DNA of 64,000 bases from Ceratopteris richardii (Eukaryota; Streptophyta; Polypodiopsida; Polypodiales; Pteridaceae), in contig CM035407.1 of the NCBI GenBank assembly GCA_020310875.1, positions 221,362,496 to 221,426,495 of the forward strand, written 5' to 3'. Of the stretch, positions 1 through 9,733 are shown one piece after another. A program made the translations under genes and the position numbers. Position 1 is the first letter of the stretch; each line of letters opens with the position of its first letter. Under the pieces are notes generated by a model, which was not told where the DNA came from, did no database searches, and was given only the letters and a program-made list of their open reading frames with translations.

Positions 1-835
1 CAGTGCTCTCAACCTGGAAGGAATTAGAAACATTCCTTTTATGCATAGCAAATAGACTTAGCAAGCTTCCTATTCCAAGTTAAAACACTTCAAATGATGG
101 ACTGAGCACTGAGAACAAGTTTCATCAAGTTCTGGAACATTCCCACAATTCTCGGGGCTCTGCAGAGATAGACCAGTAAGCAGTAAAATGCAGATATCTC
201 CAAAAGTATAAATCCAATGACCTTGAAAATTTATAGGTAGAAACTAGATAGTGAGAGCTATCCAACGCACTTTAAAACACTGAAAAATGTTCAGTAAAAC
301 TCGAGATATGACCTTCTGAAGTTACTGCTCTGAGTGAGTATAGCAGAGAACAAAACAGAGAGGTAGATGATAATAAATGTATAGATTCACATATGATTAC
401 AACCACATTGGCAATGAATCTTTGCACAATGGGAGTAGAATGATAGAGCTATGGAGTAAGCTCTTCAATCTCTACAAAATGACATGAAGTGGTCACGTAC
501 AAGGCTTGCTAATCGCCTCTTCCTTCTTGCTCCTTTTATAGCTATTCTTGGAGGGAGTTTTGAATTCGAATTCGAATGGCTCCACCTAAAAGTGATCCCC
601 AAAGTTAGGAGAGATTCCCTCAGCTCAAAAATTCGTGATTTTGGTAGTTGGAGCCACGAATTTGCTTTTACATCATGGATGAGGTAAGCCATCCTTTTAC
701 TTTTTTCTTTTTCCATTTACAAGAGATAAAATGTACTCTTTTACAAGAGGTGTTCACATGACTACTCATGTGACTTACAAATGAGGATAATATCAAGCAT
801 ATCAAGCATGTAGGCTTGGGCAAAATGCACCAACA
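1..835 (-). mobile_element. Terminal LTR of a minus-strand LTR retroelement running off the left edge
   Basis: The segment ends on the plus strand in CCAACA, which is TGTTGG on the minus strand, a normal LTR start. It interrupts the 5' LTR of E1: the undisturbed E1 LTR copy at 12753 reads straight through AAAACAGTGAG, while here the same AAAAC follows the foreign end at 836-840. That fits a 5-bp target duplication whose other copy lies outside the window. A TATAAAAGGA box on the minus strand at 540-531 suggests LTR promoter orientation. No coding sequence is seen. The LTR's other end and the element body are not visible. A solo LTR is possible. Confidence 0.6.
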
Positions 836-1463
836 AAAACAGTGAGTCGTTGGCTGCCACTGGTGAAGACAATCTTGGGACATCAAAGTGAGCACCAAGA
901 TACCATGGCAGTTAGGAGCGTAAGTGATCGGCACACTCAAATCAAGGCAAGGGCCATTCTTGGACCAATTTTAGAGTAAGCAAGAGAGCATAGTCTAAGG
1001 AAGCAAGAGAGAGAAGTGCAAGGGTCACCAGTGTGCGACGCAGAGAAGTGGAAGTAAAGGAGTGCATAGGGAGTACCTAAGGGATTGTGCAGAGAGTGCT
1101 AAGCTAGTCCCCCCAAGTATCTCAAGGTCCCATTGCAGTGGGCGCGTGCCGACAGAAGGTATTCACTCCTCCCCTTTTTGTGGAAGCTTGGTGCAAGGTG
1201 TGCACAAGGATAAGCTTGAAGCAGGTGGAGGTCTGGTGCAGAGGAGGCCGGCGGCAAGAAGACTTTGGGATATTGGGTATTTTGTAATTGGGCACTCTGT
1301 GGAATTGTGCACAGAGAGGTATTGGCTTGTCTTGTACTTCAAACATTGTAATTTTCTTACTGTAATCAATCGGCAGAAGCTTCCAGGTGTATTATCTCTT
1401 CTTGATTCTTCCCTTTTCTCCTACAAACCCTCAAACTCCTTCTTGTCTAAGAATCCCCCAACA
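836..1463 (+). repeat. E1 5' LTR, right part
   Basis: This matches 12753-13380 almost base for base and ends in CCCCAACA at 1463, followed three bases later by the primer site. The left 400 bp of the LTR are displaced by the minus-strand element at 1-835, so the U3 promoter part, including the W-box cluster seen in the 3' LTR, is not next to this copy in the window. Confidence 0.93.
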
Positions 1464-1466
1464 AAA

Positions 1467-1487
1467 TTTGGCACGCCCGGTGGGACC
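1467..1487 (+). other. E1 primer binding site
   Basis: TTTGGCACGCCCGGTGGGAC lies three bases after the LTR end CAACA. Its position and the matching sequence after the E4 LTR (33771-33791) identify it as the minus-strand primer site. I did not assign the tRNA species with confidence. Confidence 0.8.
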
Positions 1488-1541
1488 TCCAAGGAGATTT
1501 GAGGTTAGGAGAAACTAAGTGCCAAGCATAGAAGAGATCAA

Positions 1542-2741
1542 GTGTCGACAGAACCACAGTGCTACTTCATCAAACAAAAGGTAAATATATTCTTATCAAG
1601 TGTCTTACATTTAGTGGGCTATGAGCTGCTCATGACCGCAACCCGGTCCCAAGTATTGAGGGTCACCTACAAGCAGACAAGGAGGAAGGTTGTTAGAAGG
1701 TCCCCCAGTCCACTATCTTCCACATCATCATTCAAGAGCATGGCGGGTCAGGTAGACTTGGAAACTTTACTCTCTAGATTAAATATAAAGTTTCCTTCTT
1801 TCAAAGGCCTAGCTCAGGAGGATCCAGATGAACACATTAGAAGGTTTTTGGCACTATGTAAGACTAGAGGCCTAATGGGTAGGGAGGATGCTTTTTTAAT
1901 TCTCTTCCCTGCCACATTAGAGGGATTAGCTGATAAGTGGTTCAGTCAGTTTGCTGAAAACCATTTTACCACTTGGGATGTGATGAAAGATGCTTTTAAA
2001 AATCAGTTCCAGCATGGCAACACTGCGGAGATTATCATAGAAGAGCTAGAAAATTTAAGATTAGGTCCAGGAGAAAAGTTCCCAGAGTTTGTGACTCGGG
2101 CCAAAGCACTAATGGCTAAATTGCCAGATCCACCACACGATTTTTTTGTCAAGAAATGGTTGGCTAAGCCCCTACCAGTGGCCACCCAATGCAAAATAAA
2201 GGAATTAGTGCTACCTACAGCCTCCATAGAGGAGTTCATCAGCATAGCCACACGCTTGGAGCAGATAAGGTACCAGTATGGAGCAACCTCTTCCCAACCA
2301 ACATATGGTGCAGAAATGGAGGATCTAGTGATACAACTAAGGAAAGAGCTGGAGGGCTTAAAAAGAAATAAGCCCTACAAAGAGGAAGAGAATGATGTTG
2401 CTCAGTTGAGAAGGGAGATTGAAGCACTAAAGCTCCAAAAGGAGGAGGAGGCCCAGGCAGAGGAATTGGCTCAGCTGCGACAGGAGTTGCAGGAGCTCAA
2501 AGGAGGTGGCATCAAGAGTGGACTTTGGTGTTCCATGTGCAGCAAGCAAGGTCACATAGTAAGTGAATGTCCTCTGTTAAGTGTGACTTGTCAATTATGC
2601 AGGAAGGTTGGCCATGAGGCCCATGAATGCCAATCAAGAGGAATGCCTACAACGACATACTCGACACAAGGAGGAACCCCAACACCAGCAAATGTGATGG
2701 CTGCTGCACCAAATCAAGGTAACAACTATAATCCTAGATAG
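1542..2741 (+). CDS. gag: E1 gag (capsid and nucleocapsid)
   Basis: The 399-codon frame encodes a plant retrotransposon Gag. Capsid-type sequence lies at about residues 85-205 (FPATLEGLADKWFSQ region). A Glu/Lys-rich coiled coil at about 257-322 is followed by two CX2CX4HX4C zinc knuckles at about 330-343 and 350-363, which bind element RNA. The likely start is the internal ATG at 1632 (MTATRS), because the related E4 gag begins MTHMRA at the same place relative to the capsid domain. Gag assembles the cytoplasmic particle that packages the RNA. The frame lies 55 bases after the primer site. Confidence 0.88.
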   Translation: MSTEPQCYFIKQKVNIFLSSVLHLVGYELLMTATRSQVLRVTYKQTRRKVVRRSPSPLSSTSSFKSMAGQVDLETLLSRLNIKFPSFKGLAQEDPDEHIRRFLALCKTRGLMGREDAFLILFPATLEGLADKWFSQFAENHFTTWDVMKDAFKNQFQHGNTAEIIIEELENLRLGPGEKFPEFVTRAKALMAKLPDPPHDFFVKKWLAKPLPVATQCKIKELVLPTASIEEFISIATRLEQIRYQYGATSSQPTYGAEMEDLVIQLRKELEGLKRNKPYKEEENDVAQLRREIEALKLQKEEEAQAEELAQLRQELQELKGGGIKSGLWCSMCSKQGHIVSECPLLSVTCQLCRKVGHEAHECQSRGMPTTTYSTQGGTPTPANVMAAAPNQGNNYNPR

Positions 2742-3335
2742 AGGAATAACTTTGGAAATGGGCCTAGGAGGCCAATCATCTGTTTCAGATGTGGAGAATG
2801 TGGGCACTATCAAAGTAGGTGCAACCTACCAGAAAATGCCCCTCCTTGCAGGAACTGCCCTGATGCAAGAGACCATTATACAAATTGTTGTCCTAAGAAT
2901 CAAGCCTCTTCCTCCGGGCCCCATATTCAAATGATTTCTGTGCACAAGGAAGAAGTGTGTGATCCAATCAATGAGCTATCTCCATCTACCAGGGTGGTGC
3001 AATTAGAAGAAATAGAATCTTTGACGGTGCAGATAAGAAGCAAGGGGAAGGCTCAAGCAGAAATAGGACAAGAATCAAAGATTAAGGAAGGGATTCAAAA
3101 TAGAGAAACATCTGAAGATAAAGTTAACACAGGTGCAGATTCAAGTCAAAAAGGAGATCTCATATGCATCAGTGATGCCATTGGGCATGCCTTCAACAGG
3201 GCTCATGAGGAGCTTGATAAGTCAACTAGAGCCCATGACCTCAAGGAATCAGAGGCTTCAAAACTACTCAAGTCCATGAAAAAGGAGGTTAGTATTTTTT
3301 ATTTAATAAAGATGGATGGGAAATTCAGGTCATAG
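2742..3335 (+). pseudogene. E1 gag C-terminal / pre-protease region
   Basis: Between the gag frame and the protease is a stretch with further Cys/His-rich knuckle-like sequence, then an acidic Lys/Glu-rich linker (about 2930-3290). Such linkers between Gag and protease are usual in this element group. The region is broken in this copy. No separate function is assigned. Confidence 0.6.
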
Positions 3336-3338
3336 TTA

Positions 3339-5453
3339 TTGCAGATAATTGATGAAGCTTCCACTACAAGTTTGGTGGCAAAGACGGTTGTTTCACATAA
3401 AGGAAAAATTGTAGGGGAAGCACCCCTTACGGATTATAAAAGTCCTCGGCTTACAATATCAATCAAGGGTCATGCATTTCAAGGAGTTATTGTGGATGGT
3501 GGTTCTGGCATTAACTTGATGCCTGAACACACCATGAAAAAGATTGGACTCCACCCTTCAAGACCTGCAAATTTCACTATTACTTTGGCAGATCAGAGCA
3601 AAGTAAGGCGCTTGGGAGTGATCCCCAAAGTTCCACTTGAAGTACAAGGTAATCTATTCATTCTGGATTTTGTGGTTTTAAGATTGCCCCAGGTTGAAGG
3701 AGGATTTCCTCTCTTAATTGGACGACCATGGCTGAGGCATGCAAGTGTCATTCATGATTGGGGCAAGGACACTATGTGGGTACAAAAGAAAGGGAAGGAG
3801 CTGACACAGGTTCATTTAGAAGAGGGCCCAGACAATCAAGGAAACACTAGTATGATGCAAACAGTTGGCATTTGCATGGAAACAGAATCGGAGAATCAAG
3901 CCCAAATAGATTTTGAGGAAGAAGAGGATATTCTAAATTGGCTCCAAGCAGGCAACTCTTCCTCTTGTTTTGGAATTTTTCTTAATAATTCTTGCACGAC
4001 TGAAGGTTATGATGAAGATAAGGAAAAAGTCCAGGGTGATGGATTGGGAGAGCCCATCATAGACCACAGAAGGGGCAGGAAGACACCCCTCAAATACAAC
4101 TTGGAGGAGGATATGACAACCACAGATAAAGAAGTTTCTAAAGCTAAAGGCAAGGTAAAAAATTCTAGTGAAGAATGTTCTTTCCCAATTCAAGAAATCC
4201 CTGCAGGATGGATGCAGGACAAGGAGGAACACATTGAAGTCCAAAATACACCTGCTTATGAAGCAATGCACGAAAAGCTAGTAGAAGAAGACAAGGAAGT
4301 AGATGCACACGAAGATAATATGGTAGAGAGAAATCCTGTCCAAGAAATACAATTAGGAACTCAAGACAATAATCAGCCAGTTTTGGTGGCCACTTGGTTG
4401 TGGAGCCACCCAGGGCTCCTTGAAAAGGTAAAATCATTCTTGACCCAGTATATAGATGTTTTTGCCTGGCATTATAAAGACTTAGAAGGAGTGCCTGCAA
4501 CTTATGGAGAGCACAGAATCCCTCTGGTTGATGGAGCCAAACCCATAAGAGGAAAGAGTTATAGACTTAATCCAAAATATGTTGAAGCTGTCTATGTGGA
4601 AATCCAAAAGATGGAGGATGCAGGAATCATCATTCCTGTTGAACACTCAGAGTGGCTCTCACCTATGGTTATAGTACCAAAGAAGAATACTAATAAAATC
4701 AGAATTTGTGTTGATTTTAGAGCACTCAACAAGGTGACCATTCCAGATGGTTTCCCAATGCCTTTTGCAGAACAGGTCATTGAAGAAGTGGCTGGGCATG
4801 CATTATATAGCTTTATGGATGGATTCAGTGGCTATAACCAAATATCAATACATCCAGAGGATCGTGAAAAGACTGCTTTTATCACACCTTGGGGAACATA
4901 TGTGTATGTAAAAATGCCATTTGGGCTCAGAAATGCTCCAGCCACCTTTAACAGAACGGTCAATCTCATTTTTGGCCCCCTATTGCTGGAATCACTTAGA
5001 ATCTTCATGGATGACTTCTCTTCATTTTTAGGATCTCACAAAGAAACTCCTCTAGATTGTTTGGACCACCACTTGAGGCAGCTGCAGAATGTTTTCAAAA
5101 GATGCAGGGAGACTAAGTTAAAGCTCAATCCAAACAAATGTCATTTCCTTGTGACAGAAGGAACTCTCTTAGGACATGTGGTGTCGGCTAAAGGTATGGC
5201 CCCAGATCCTGACAAAATCATTTCTATATTAAAGTTGCCTAAACCTAAATCCCCTAAAGAGATTCAGAGTTTCTTGGGGCATACTGGATACCATAGAAGG
5301 TTTATAAAAATGTATGCAGAGATAGCTAGACCTCTGGCTAGACTTACAGGTAAGGAAGTACCTTTTAAATGGGAAGAAGAGGAGGAAAAAGCATATCAAA
5401 CATTATGGTCAAGGTTAGTGTCTGCTCTTATTTTGGTCACACCTGAGTGGTAA
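3339..5453 (+). pseudogene. pol: E1 pol: protease and reverse transcriptase
   Basis: The 704-codon stretch starts with a retropepsin-like protease (VDGGSG at residues 52-57, LIGRPWL at 126-132), which would cleave the polyprotein. A variable acidic linker of about 200 residues follows. The reverse transcriptase spans about 400-690: SFMDGFSGYNQ near 491-501, MPFGLRNAPATF near 526-537, and the catalytic FMDDF near 556-560. The RT copies the genomic RNA into DNA in the particle. RNase H and integrase continue downstream. The copy as a whole is broken. Confidence 0.9.
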
Positions 5454-6333
5454 AAAATCTTTCATATACATGTAGATGCCAGTGCCTATGCAGTGGGGGC
5501 AGTTTTGACCCAACCCAGTGAAGAATTTAAAGTGGATAGACCAATTCAATATGCCAGTAGAATCTTGACCAAGGCTGAAAGGAATTATAGTACTACAGAA
5601 AGGGAAGCCCTAGCAATGGTCTTTGCTGTCCAAAAATTCTGTCATTACTTACTGGAGTAAAATTTATTATTATAACAGATCACATACCACTAAAATACCT
5701 ACTCAATAAACCACAAGCCACTGGTAGAATATGGAGGTGGTTATTGTTGTTCCAAGAGTTTGATTTTTTTGTAGTCCATAAACCAGGTAAAGAAAATGTT
5801 ATGGCGGATCACCTATCCAGAATCAATATGATGAATCAAACTAGTGGAATCAATGATGACTTTCCAGATGCTCATCTGTTTGCTGTACAAGCTCAAGGTT
5901 GGTATTATGACATCAAAAATTTCATTAAAACTGGGTTGTATCCAGAAAAGGCTAGTGCTGTACAAAAGAAGAGACTGCTAATCAAGAGTAGACCATATAC
6001 CTTCATTGAAGATAAATTGTATAGACAGGGCAAGGATGACAGGTTCAGGAAGTGTTTGGAAGAAGAAGAAGTGAGGGAAGTCCTTCACTCTGCACATGAA
6101 GGAATAGGTGGTGGGCACCTTCCAGGGCATATTATGAGTCAGAGGATACTGGATGCTGGTCTATGGTGGCCTACACTATTTAGGGATGCAGATGAATGGG
6201 GAAAGGCATGTGACATTTGCCAGAGGTGTGGACCTAAGCCAACAAAGCAGAGGCATAACCCCTTGGTTGTTTCCACTTCCTGGCAACCATTTGAGAAGTG
6301 GGGGCTAGATTTTATAGGGCCCATCTACCCTCC
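5454..6333 (+). pseudogene. pol: E1 pol: RNase H and integrase N-terminal part
   Basis: RNase H signatures are recognisable (DASAYAVG near the start, TEREALAM, then TDHIPLKYL-type sequence). The H2C2 zinc-binding module of integrase follows (HSAHEGIGGGH ... CDICQRC). The catalytic core begins with GLDFIGPIYPP, where another element has inserted at 6334. RNase H removes the RNA template and integrase joins the DNA to the host chromosome. The region is broken. Confidence 0.85.
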
Positions 6334-6781
6334 TGCAACAATCTAAGAATTACGACCACCACAAGCTTGAGAGATGACTCTCCTCCCAACCAAATGCCTC
6401 TATATATAGCTCTCTCCAGGGGACTGCCTTCTTGGGCAGGTGGATACTAACCATCCAAGTGTCAGCCATGTAACTACATGTGCGCCAAGTGTCCCAGTTA
6501 ACTCGAGTTAACTCAAGTGGATGCTTCTAGAAGGCTCTAGAGCTCTTTGGGCAAAACACTCTCCCCATGTCTCCCATGAGGATTGAACCCAAGACCTCTT
6601 CCTTCACATCCTTGAGACTTAACCACTAAGCTAAGTGGATCACTTGTTCACAAGAGCACAAGACCTCCTAGTAAGTTTAAACTCGAGATCTTTGGTCATA
6701 CACACGGATGACCAAACGGTGTCCGATTTCAGATCTGTCTGAACCGGCCAGACCCTTGGATCATAGACTTACTTTATTACA
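6334..6781 (-). repeat. Left LTR of the inserted element (minus orientation)
   Basis: Read on the minus strand it starts TGTAATAAAG directly after the purine tract (6782-6796) and ends at 6334 next to the target duplication. At 448 bp it is longer than its 140-bp partner at the right. It contains a tRNA-like module on the minus strand. Confidence 0.65.
6569..6645 (-). repeat. tRNA-like (SINE-type) module inside the left LTR
   Basis: On the minus strand the sequence has an A-box-like TTAGCTTAGTGGTTAAGTC and, about 30 bases on, a B-box-like GGGTTCAATCCTC. The spacing matches a tRNA body, but the stems are too degraded for a working tRNA gene. It is homologous to the module at 7803-7871. Confidence 0.5.
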
Positions 6782-6840
6782 TTCTTCCCCCCTTGGAAAA
6801 GATTTTCGTCCTCGAAAATAGAGCTATATACATACTGTAG

Positions 6841-6916
6841 GCAACCCCCGAGCCTCATGTTCTAAAACTGGAAGAACATGGTCATGTTCTAGAACTGGAA
6901 GAACATGTCTCATCTC
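6841..6916 (+). repeat. Short tandem duplication
   Basis: A ~27-base unit containing CATGTTCTAAAACTGGAAGAA is repeated with one change (CATGTTCTAGAACTGGAAGAA), followed by a partial unit. It lies in the non-coding interior of the inserted element. Confidence 0.6.
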
Positions 6917-7437
6917 TGTGGTGGCATCCTTGCCCAAATGATTCTAAACACTATCTCGCTTTGCACTTTGATAAACTAGTCAAAGTACAAAATAGTGAAT
7001 GAATAATAAAGGTGGATCTAAACACATATCCCTGGCTAATTCACAGTTTCTGGATGTGCGATCTAGGCACAAACATGTGAATTAGGTGGATTCAAATTAC
7101 TAGTCCATTTCTAGGCATAACTGGTGCATGGGCTTAGTAATGAAGGTGGGATTCTTATCCCTCGCAAGACTTTGAGAATTCTTGATTCACTTGAATTTGT
7201 TTTGGAGAACTTGAAGTGTGGTTGTCCCATACATCTAACTTTAGATGTCTGTTCAATGGTTTACTTTTATCTAACAGTTAATTGATTTTTTCACCCGACT
7301 AGAGGATGGACCTTACAATGATTAGGGTGTATCTCTCAATCCGTATGTCGGATTGAGGCATGTAATATACCGTTGGAAAGCTCTCGGAACGAAGTTTCCA
7401 ATGAGCTAGCTTGGAAGTGTGAATTCCTTGGGAATCC

Positions 7438-7640
7438 TTGGGTGGCGCTTGATTGAGTGTTCAAGATACCAAGCATGGGTGAGAACAAGGTTCAAGACTG
7501 AGGTTGAGAACAAGGGCTCGAGACACCGAGGTTGCGAACAAGAAGGTTCAAGACACCGAGGTTGAGAGCAAGGGTTCAAGAGACCAAGGTTGCGAACAAG
7601 GTTCAAGAAACTATGCGAGGTTGAGGGACATCAATTCAAG
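7438..7640 (+). repeat. Degenerate tandem repeat in the inserted element
   Basis: About six imperfect units of 25-35 bp vary around GGTTCAAGACACCGAGGTTG and GAGAACAAGG. The short open frames across it are repeats of this unit, not genes. Confidence 0.65.
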
Positions 7641-7731
7641 GGCACCTAGGGAGTTCAAGGGACTGATCACCGAGGCTAGAGGGATACAAGAGTAGATCAT
7701 TGAGGACAATGATTGACCAAGGGGGGAAGAA

Positions 7732-7871
7732 TGTAACATAATCCTAGTAGGAGATGGTTGAACTACACCCTAAGAGAGAGGATTAGGAAGTAATCCTCAA
7801 CCATGGCTTTTGGGGCAAGTGGTTAGCCCATCACATTCCTAACCAAGAGGTTGTGAGTTCAATTCCTTACA
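7732..7871 (+). repeat. Right LTR of the inserted element (plus orientation), SINE-like
   Basis: It starts TGTAACATAATCC right after the purine tract CCAAGGGGGGAAGAA and ends TTCCTTACA, giving matched TGTAA/TTACA termini. Its last 70 bp (7803-7871) hold A-box-like GGGGCAAGTGGTTAGC and B-box-like GTGAGTTCAATTCC, so most of this short LTR is a tRNA-like module. Whether a pol III promoter works here is unknown. Confidence 0.6.
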
Positions 7872-7876
7872 CCTCC

Positions 7877-8699
7877 CGCAATTCCAAAAAAAGAAAAATA
7901 TCTCTTGATAGCTACAGATTATGCGACAAAGTGGGCTGAAGCTATTGCCTCCCCCGATTGCACTGCCCAAACTGTTGCTGATTTCATTTATAGTAGCATC
8001 ATTTGCAGGTTTGGATGCCCACTTGAAATTTGTACAGATCAAGGTACACATTTTGTCAATAAGGTCCTGCAGGAAATTTTCAACAGGTATAGAATTCTAC
8101 ATAGGACCTCTTGTGCTTACTATCCAAGAGCCAATGGACAGGCTGAGTCGACAAATAAGGTTTTAATCTCAATGTTAAGAAAGGAGTGTATGTTGCAGCC
8201 CACTTCATGGGGCATTGCTTATCAAGGTACAGTGTGGGCATACAGGTTAGCCTACAAAGAGGCCACAGGATATTCTCCATTCCAGCTAGTTTATGGCATA
8301 TTGCCCATTGAGCCCTTTGAATTTTTACATGGTTCACCTAAGATAGCATTCATGCAGGGCAAGAAGGATTGTGATGTCTCTCAGAGGCTTGGAGGACTAC
8401 ATAAAGTGGAGGAGATTCGTCTACTAGCAACGAAACAATTGATAGAGACTCAGATGAAGAGGAAGGAGGCACATGATCGACATCTGTGGAACAACAACAT
8501 TGAAGCAGGCATGTTAGTTCTTCTCCATAGAACTCATCTTCATACACAACTGAGAGGAAAATGGCTTCCACATTGGGAAGGACCTTATAGAGTCAAAACA
8601 ATGCTGAATTGGGGTGTTGTGGAGTTAGAGACGCTGAAAGGAGAGGCCTTGCCACTGGTCAACATATCAAGGCTCAAGGCCTATCATCAACACACTTGA
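7877..8699 (+). pseudogene. pol: E1 integrase catalytic core and C-terminus
   Basis: The reading continues the integrase interrupted at 6334. First catalytic Asp in IATDYATKW, second in CTDQGTHF, and the Glu in PRANGQAESTNK. The C-terminal domain follows (WLPHWEGPYRVKTML ... ISRLKAYHQHT), similar to the GPY/F module of plant Ty3/Gypsy integrases. E1 pol ends here at 8699. I see no second protease after integrase in E1, unlike G, E2 and M. Confidence 0.85.
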
Positions 8700-9273
8700 A
8701 GAAGTATGGATCACCTGGAACTGCAAAATCTGTCCAGGTTGTACATAGCTTTCTCATCACAATTTGCTCAGTTTTAGTAGTTTTCTTTATCAATTTCATC
8801 CTTGATACTGGGGTTTTTAGAAAACCTAGAAGGCATTTCATAACCTCTGCAAAAGTAAAACTTTTAGGTATTTTTGGAAATTTTTCTAGCATTTTTAGCA
8901 TTTTTCTGGCATTTTTATCCCTTTCCGATGTCATTTTTTTTGCCAAATTTGAGGAATAAAGGAAGCTCCCTGTAGGTTTGATTGCAAAATTCTAGCTTAG
9001 GCCTGTAGCCAAATTTTTGAGAATTTTTTTGGATTTCTTTTGCAATTTTTCTGGATTTTTTATGTATTTTCTTTGATTTTTGGGACAATTAAAAAAAAAA
9101 CAAAACAAAACAAAAAAAAAAAGGGAGGCCCCATAGGGGGCATTTTCTTTTTCTGCCCAATTAAAAAAGAGGCCCCATAGGGGGCGTTTTCTTTTTCTGC
9201 CCAAAAAAAAAAAAAAAAAAAAAAAACGAGGCCCCCTCCCCCCCACCACCGACCCAAACCCCCCCCCCCCCCC
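8700..9273 (+). other. E1 spacer between pol and the env-position ORF
   Basis: Low-complexity, T-rich sequence without a convincing gene. It holds an imperfect ~47-bp duplication (about 9123-9169 and 9170-9216, GAGGCCCCATAGGGGGC plus a T-rich tail), A-tracts, and a run of C at 9258-9273 directly before a TATA box. Confidence 0.7.
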
Positions 9274-9280
9274 TATATAA
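9274..9280 (+). promoter_or_regulatory. Putative internal TATA box for the E1 env-position ORF
   Basis: CTATATAATA follows a C run and lies about 50 bp before a splice-donor-like AAG/GTATCT. Spacing, a C/T-rich start region (9284-9299) and the intron that follows make a compact plant-type promoter and leader. This is inferred from sequence only. Confidence 0.5.
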
Positions 9281-9330
9281 TACTCTCCCCCCTTCCGCTC
9301 AGCCGACACCTCAAGCGGCCCAACAAAAAG

Positions 9331-9700
9331 GTATCTCTTTTTTTTTTTAGTTTCTTTTTATTTCTATTTTTATTTTATTTTATTTTATTTTATTTTATTT
9401 TATTTTATTTTATTTTTGTTTATTTTTATTTATTTCTTTTATTTTATTTTATTTTTATTATTTGTTTAATTTTTTTCTTTTTATTTTTTTATTATTTTTG
9501 TATATGTTTTCACTCTCTATTGTTGTTTCCGCTGTATTTTGTACCCCTCTGTTTTTCGCGTTTTTACAGTCGTTTTTAGGGTATTTGCTCATGCCGGATC
9601 CATTTTTTGGGTTCTCTGTTCCCAGTTCATATGTTTTCCTAGGTTTTTTCCCAGTTAAATTCGAGTTATCTTCTTAAGCCATTGCTATCTGTGGTTGCAG
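9331..9700 (+). other. Putative leader intron of the E1 env-position ORF
   Basis: The donor AAG/GTATCT at 9330/9331 and acceptor GTTGCAG at 9700 enclose 370 bp of very T-rich sequence, including tandem TTTTA repeats at about 9365-9460. High U content is typical of plant introns. The first ATG of the coding-like frame is at 9734, 33 bases after the acceptor. Confidence 0.55.
9365..9460 (+). repeat. TTTTA microsatellite
   Basis: Near-perfect tandem TTTTA units lie inside the putative leader intron. Confidence 0.85.
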
Positions 9701-9733
9701 CAGCACTTTGTGCCAGCATTTTGCTCTGCAACT

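Larger units (their letters stand above)
6334..7871. mobile_element. Non-coding LTR-type element with two inverted LTR ends, inserted in E1 integrase
   Basis: The insertion begins TGCAAC and ends CTTACA and is flanked by the 5-bp duplication CCTCC (6329-6333 and 7872-7876), with integrase coding continuing on both sides. Inside each end is the same purine tract plus LTR start, CCAAGGGGGGAAGAATGTAA, on the minus strand at the left (about 6795-6776) and on the plus strand at the right (7717-7736). Both ends therefore look like polypurine tract plus 3' LTR, facing outward. The interior has no coding sequence. The purine-tract context (CGAGGACGAAAAT before it, on the minus strand) resembles 3' ends of plant chromoviruses. 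It is a non-autonomous, TRIM/LARD-like insertion of unusual build. Confidence 0.72.

Noticed and set aside
7406-7695. Short open frames of about 65 codons on both strands
   Set aside because: They translate the 25-35-bp tandem repeat of a non-coding insertion.
7803-7871. Possible functional tRNA gene
   Set aside because: A- and B-box-like sequences exist, but no closed acceptor stem or clear anticodon arm can be drawn, and the segment is part of an LTR.
9123-9216. Palindromic GGCCCCATAGGGGGC motif as a terminator hairpin
   Set aside because: It is part of a low-complexity duplicated block in a eukaryotic element; no evidence for a terminator role.
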